A stretch of 64,000 nt of DNA from Streptomyces sp. PT12 (GTDB lineage Bacteria; Actinomycetota; Actinomycetes; Streptomycetales; Streptomycetaceae). The position numbers were made by a program, and so were the translations under genes. This document shows positions 61,239-64,000 of the stretch, piece by piece (the first letter of the stretch is position 1; each line of letters begins with the position of its first letter). The notes below the pieces were generated by a model that made no database searches, was not told the DNA's origin, and was given only the letters and a program-made list of their open reading frames with translations. Location: contig NZ_QEST01000184.1 of assembly GCF_003311645.1 (NCBI RefSeq), positions 62,001-126,000 of the forward strand, read 5' to 3'.

Positions 61239-61281
61239 GGGCCGGTCTGCCCTTCCCCCCCCCAATCGGGCAGGCCGGCCC
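61239..61281 (+). terminator. Long hairpin between DUF1990 and prepilin peptidase genes
   Basis: Fourteen-base arms gggccggtctgccc (61239-61252) / gggcaggccggccc (61268-61281) with one G-T pair and a C-rich 15-nt loop. It ends 27 bp before the peptidase start and could terminate the upstream transcript or form a leader hairpin. The rest of this 238-bp gap shows no gene. Confidence 0.5.
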
Positions 61282-61308
61282 GCCCCACGCTAGGACTACG
61301 CTGCGGGC

Positions 61309-62118
61309 GTGCGTCCCTTCCTGATCGCGGTGGCCCTCTGCTTCGGCGCCTGCGCCGGACCGCTGCTCGTCAGGGCCGCGTACCGGCTGTCCGTGCCACC
61401 AGGGGAGCCCTGGCGCCGCGCCTGCCCGGCCGGGCATCCGCTGGCCCCCCGCCCCAGGGGCTGGCTCGGCCCGGGCCGGTGCGCCGACTGCGCCGCCGCC
61501 ATCGGCGTTTCAGGGCCAGCGGAGAACGGCGCAGGGAACGGCGCGGCCGGCGGCGCGGCCGCCCCGGGACCCGGCTATGGCACATCGCCGCTGCGCCTCG
61601 CCGCCGTGACCGCCGCGTGCTGCGCCGCCCTCGCCGCCGCCGTCGGCGCGCGGCCCGAGCTGGTGGTGTGGCTGCTCGCCGTCCCGGTCGTCGTCCTGCT
61701 CGCCACCGTCGACCTGGCCGTGCAGCGGCTGCCCGACGTGCTGACCCTGCCGCTGGCCGTCGGCGTGATCGCCGGGCTCGCGATCGCCTCCCTCTTCGAC
61801 GCCGCCGACGGCGGCCTGGGCCGCGCGCTGCTCGGCGGGGCGGTGCTCAGCGGTGTCTACTTCACGCTGTTCTTGATCAACCCCCTCGGCATGGGCTTCG
61901 GCGACGTCAAGCTCGCGATCACCATCGGCGTCGCCCTTGGGTGGTACGGCTGGGACGCGCTCGTGCTGGGGACGTTCGTGGGGTTCCTGCTCGCCGCCGG
62001 ATACGGGGGCGCGCTGGTCATCGCCCGCAGGGCGGGCCGGGGAACGACGGTGGCGTTCGGCCCCTTCATGGCCGCGGGCGCGCTCGCCGCGCTGATCGTC
62101 GCCGGACTCGCCAGCTGA
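61309..62118 (+). CDS. tadV: Type IV prepilin peptidase (A24 family)
   Basis: This 269-residue integral membrane Asp protease is read from GTG 61309. It has a short CpaA/TadV-like layout extended by an N-terminal cysteine-containing segment (CPAGHPLAP and RCADC, a zinc-binding pair as in PilD). The first catalytic Asp is in LLATVDLAVQRLPD, the second in the GFGDVKLAI motif. It cleaves the leader of Flp and minor pilins and probably serves the tad locus upstream, although separated from it by the kinase and DUF1990 genes. Six to seven hydrophobic segments. Confidence 0.85.
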   Translation: MRPFLIAVALCFGACAGPLLVRAAYRLSVPPGEPWRRACPAGHPLAPRPRGWLGPGRCADCAAAIGVSGPAENGAGNGAAGGAAAPGPGYGTSPLRLAAVTAACCAALAAAVGARPELVVWLLAVPVVVLLATVDLAVQRLPDVLTLPLAVGVIAGLAIASLFDAADGGLGRALLGGAVLSGVYFTLFLINPLGMGFGDVKLAITIGVALGWYGWDALVLGTFVGFLLAAGYGGALVIARRAGRGTTVAFGPFMAAGALAALIVAGLAS

Positions 62119-62177
62119 ATTGTCGCCAAGGTTGCGCCCACGAGGGCCACGCATGCGTTACGGTGGAATCCCCCCCT

Positions 62178-62214
62178 CGGGCCGGTCCGTCATCCCCCCC
62201 TACGGACCGGCCCG
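62178..62214 (+). terminator. Strong intrinsic-type terminator after the prepilin peptidase gene
   Basis: Perfect 13-bp arms cgggccggtccgt / acggaccggcccg around an 11-nt C-rich loop, followed by cttctt. Confidence 0.75.
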
Positions 62215-62289
62215 CTTCTTGTGTCGGGGGCGGTGCGCCGCGGGCGCTAGGGTGTGGGTGCCGGTGCAGGGGAGAGGGCACGGAGGGTC

Positions 62290-63078
62290 ATGCAGGCGTT
62301 CACACAGACCATGAGGAACACACTCCGGCGGCTCGCCGTGCGGCTCTACGCCCGGCGCGTCGAGGGCCGTCTCGACACCGACAGGGGGCCCAAGCACATC
62401 GGGGTCATCCTCGACGGGAACCGCCGCTGGGCCAAGGCCGCGGGCAGCACCACCAAGCAGGGGCACGAGGCGGGCGCCGCCAAGATCCGTGAGCTGCTCG
62501 GCTGGTGCGAGGAGACGGATGTCGAGGTCGTCACCCTCTGGCTGCTCTCCACGGACAACCTCAACCGGGCCCCCGAGGAGCTGACCCCGCTGCTCTCCAT
62601 CGTCGAGGGCGCCGTGCGCGACCTCGCCGAGGACGGCCGCTGGCGGGTCAACCACGTGGGCGCGCTCGACGTCCTGCCCGAGCGCACCCGCGAGGTGCTG
62701 GTCGAGGCAGAGGAGCTGACGAGGGACCGCACCGGGATACTGGTCAACGTCGCGGTGGGGTACGGCGGCCGCCAGGAGATCGCCGACGCCGTCCGCTCGC
62801 TGCTCGCCAAGCGGGCCGCCGAGGGGCAGTCGCTGTCCCAGGTCGCCGAGTCGCTCGAGGTCGAGCACATCGCGGAGCACCTGTACACCCGTGGGCAGCC
62901 CGACCCCGACCTGGTGATCCGCACAAGCGGCGAGCAGCGGCTGTCCGGATTCATGCTCTGGCAGAGCGCCCATTCGGAGTACTACTTCTGCGAGGTCTTC
63001 TGGCCCGCGTTCCGCAAAGTCGACTTTCTGCGGGCCCTGCGCGACTACGCCGCCAGGCACCGGCGTTACGGGGTCTGA
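62290..63078 (+). CDS. uppS: cis-Prenyltransferase (undecaprenyl-diphosphate-synthase family)
   Basis: This 262-residue protein is read from ATG 62290 with CGGAGGG 4 nt upstream; an earlier GTG has no site. It elongates allylic diphosphates with isopentenyl diphosphate in cis. Motifs: HIGVILDGNRRWAK with the catalytic Asp, GHEAGAAKIRELLGWC, TLWLLSTDNLNR, and the C-terminal DPDLVIRTSGEQRLSGFMLWQSAHSEYYF with RTSGExRxS. Chain length is not predictable. It is a single gene between two hairpins. Confidence 0.93.
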   Translation: MQAFTQTMRNTLRRLAVRLYARRVEGRLDTDRGPKHIGVILDGNRRWAKAAGSTTKQGHEAGAAKIRELLGWCEETDVEVVTLWLLSTDNLNRAPEELTPLLSIVEGAVRDLAEDGRWRVNHVGALDVLPERTREVLVEAEELTRDRTGILVNVAVGYGGRQEIADAVRSLLAKRAAEGQSLSQVAESLEVEHIAEHLYTRGQPDPDLVIRTSGEQRLSGFMLWQSAHSEYYFCEVFWPAFRKVDFLRALRDYAARHRRYGV

Positions 63079-63124
63079 GCGCCGCGCCGCGGGGCGGGCG
63101 GCGGGGTGGTGCGGGTGGCGTGCG

Positions 63125-63154
63125 ACGCTCCGGGGCGGTGCCGCCCCGGAGCGT
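63125..63154 (+). terminator. Strong terminator after the cis-prenyltransferase gene
   Basis: A 14-bp perfect inverted repeat acgctccggggcgg / ccgccccggagcgt around tg, followed by tcttcg. In the same 295-bp gap a second hairpin, gcggaccg / cggtccgc (63193-63218), may belong to the phoH leader. Confidence 0.75.
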
Positions 63155-63373
63155 TCTTCGCATGAGATGCGCAGCGAGCGGGCATATTCCACGCGGACCG
63201 CGCGTCGGTGCGGTCCGCCGGGAGGCCCGTTTGCGCACCACGACACCCCTCACTGAGCGGGGGAGCGGGGCCGGCACCCGGCCCGTGCGTGTCGGGTCGG
63301 CGCCGGCCGTCTCGACCCCCGGCGCCCTGGGCGCCTTGTTCCCCGCACCTCATCCGAGGGGGTTCGTCCACTC

Positions 63374-64000
63374 GTGGCCATCAGCAAGAAGCGTTCGAAC
63401 GACCGGCGTATGTATGTCCTGGACACCAGTGTCCTGCTTGCCGACCCTGCGGCCATCACCCGCTTCGACGAGCACGAGGTCGTCCTTCCGGTCGTCGTCA
63501 TCTCCGAGCTCGAGGCGAAGCGGCACCATCCCGAGCTGGGCTATTTCGCGCGGCAGGTGCTGCGCAGGCTCGACGAGTACCGCGTGCGGTTCGGGCGGCT
63601 CGACACGCCCCTGCCGATCGGTGACCTCGGCGGCACGCTGCGCGTCGAGCTGAACCACTCGGATCCGGCCGTGCTGCCCCCCGCCATGCTGAACGAGCGG
63701 GGCCGCCTCGCGGACAACGACTCGCGCATCCTGGCCGTCGCCCGCAACCTCCAGGCCGAGGGGCACGACGTCACCGTCGTCTCCAAGGACCTGCCGCTGC
63801 GCATCAAGGCGTCGTCGGTGGGGCTCGCGGCCGAGGAGTACCGCGCCGAGCTGGCGATCACGGACTCCGACGGGTGGACCGGGCTGGTCGAGATGACGCT
63901 GGGCGCCGAGGCCGTGGACGAGCTGTTCGCCACGGAGAGCGTCGCGGACGAGGCCGTCGCCGAGCTGCCCGTGCACACGGGGCTCGTGATCTCCTCGGAA
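63374..64000 (+). CDS. phoH: PIN-PhoH family protein (PhoH2), 5' part
   Basis: The first 209 residues are read from GTG 63374; the gene runs past the window end. It begins with a PIN-type RNase domain: YVLDTSVLLADP with the metal-binding Asp, VVLPVVVISELEAKRHHPELGYFARQ, then NDSRILAVARNLQ and VTVVSKDLPLRIKASSVGL. The PhoH ATPase domain expected from about residue 240 is not in view. In actinobacteria these PhoH2 proteins unwind and cleave RNA. Preceded by a terminator and a further hairpin, so it has its own promoter. Confidence 0.9.
   Translation, partial: MAISKKRSNDRRMYVLDTSVLLADPAAITRFDEHEVVLPVVVISELEAKRHHPELGYFARQVLRRLDEYRVRFGRLDTPLPIGDLGGTLRVELNHSDPAVLPPAMLNERGRLADNDSRILAVARNLQAEGHDVTVVSKDLPLRIKASSVGLAAEEYRAELAITDSDGWTGLVEMTLGAEAVDELFATESVADEAVAELPVHTGLVISSE

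Noticed and set aside
61071-61308. Small ORF starting with ATG at 61129 before the prepilin peptidase
   Set aside because: No ribosome site, runs into C-rich hairpin sequence, no similarity to a known small protein.

Overview
The window is very GC-rich, with heavy third-position G/C, frequent GTG starts, ATGA/GTGA stop-start overlaps and typical actinobacterial protein families. It is almost certainly a Streptomyces or close relative. No rRNA, tRNA, CRISPR array or insertion sequence was seen.

Left half (1-36742): an NRPS/PKS hybrid biosynthetic cluster whose left edge lies outside the window. It opens with the 3' end of a TauD/SyrP-type oxygenase, a capreomycidine-synthase-like PLP enzyme, an adenylation protein with a mutated carrier domain, and a two-subunit ABC exporter (all +). 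Then come a fold-type-I PLP protein and an ATP-grasp/PLP-barrel fusion (-), a GT8 glycosyltransferase (-), a UDP-galactopyranose-mutase homologue (+) and a methyltransferase (+). A long leftward block (32539 down to 14965) holds a membrane desaturase/hydroxylase, an MbtH protein, an arginine amidinotransferase, an A-PCP-C NRPS, a second MbtH, a free-standing PCP, A-PCP, C-PCP, KS-AT-ACP-aminotransferase-C, and a free-standing threonine-type A domain. A second membrane desaturase and a C-PCP-TE terminal module (+) close the cluster. The assembly line is strongly fragmented: four A domains, four C domains, one PKS extension with beta-amination, and one thioesterase. My reading is a guanidine-containing, possibly glycosylated peptide with a beta-amino-acid unit. 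I could not match it to a known product. No pathway regulator is visible inside the window.

Middle (36743-47525): ordinary chromosomal genes. These are a YyaL/DUF255 thioredoxin-domain protein, GTP-dependent PEP carboxykinase, an AlaA-type aminotransferase, a TetR regulator divergent from two bacterial-PH-domain membrane proteins, a D-threonine-aldolase/D-serine-dehydratase-like enzyme and a secreted GH18 chitinase.

Right part (47765-62118): a Flp/Tad pilus locus. It has a zinc-ribbon protein, CpaB, CpaE/TadZ, two TadE-like pseudopilins, CpaF, TadB, TadC, WXG100-sized small proteins, the Flp pilin behind a foldable leader, a TadG-like gene with an apparent frameshift, a lipoprotein, an OmpA-domain protein, a Ser/Thr kinase, a DUF1990 protein and a prepilin peptidase. 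The window ends with a cis-prenyltransferase and the 5' part of a PIN-PhoH gene.

Short tandem repeats (9-18 bp units) recur across the window, often exactly at gene ends or in interdomain linkers.
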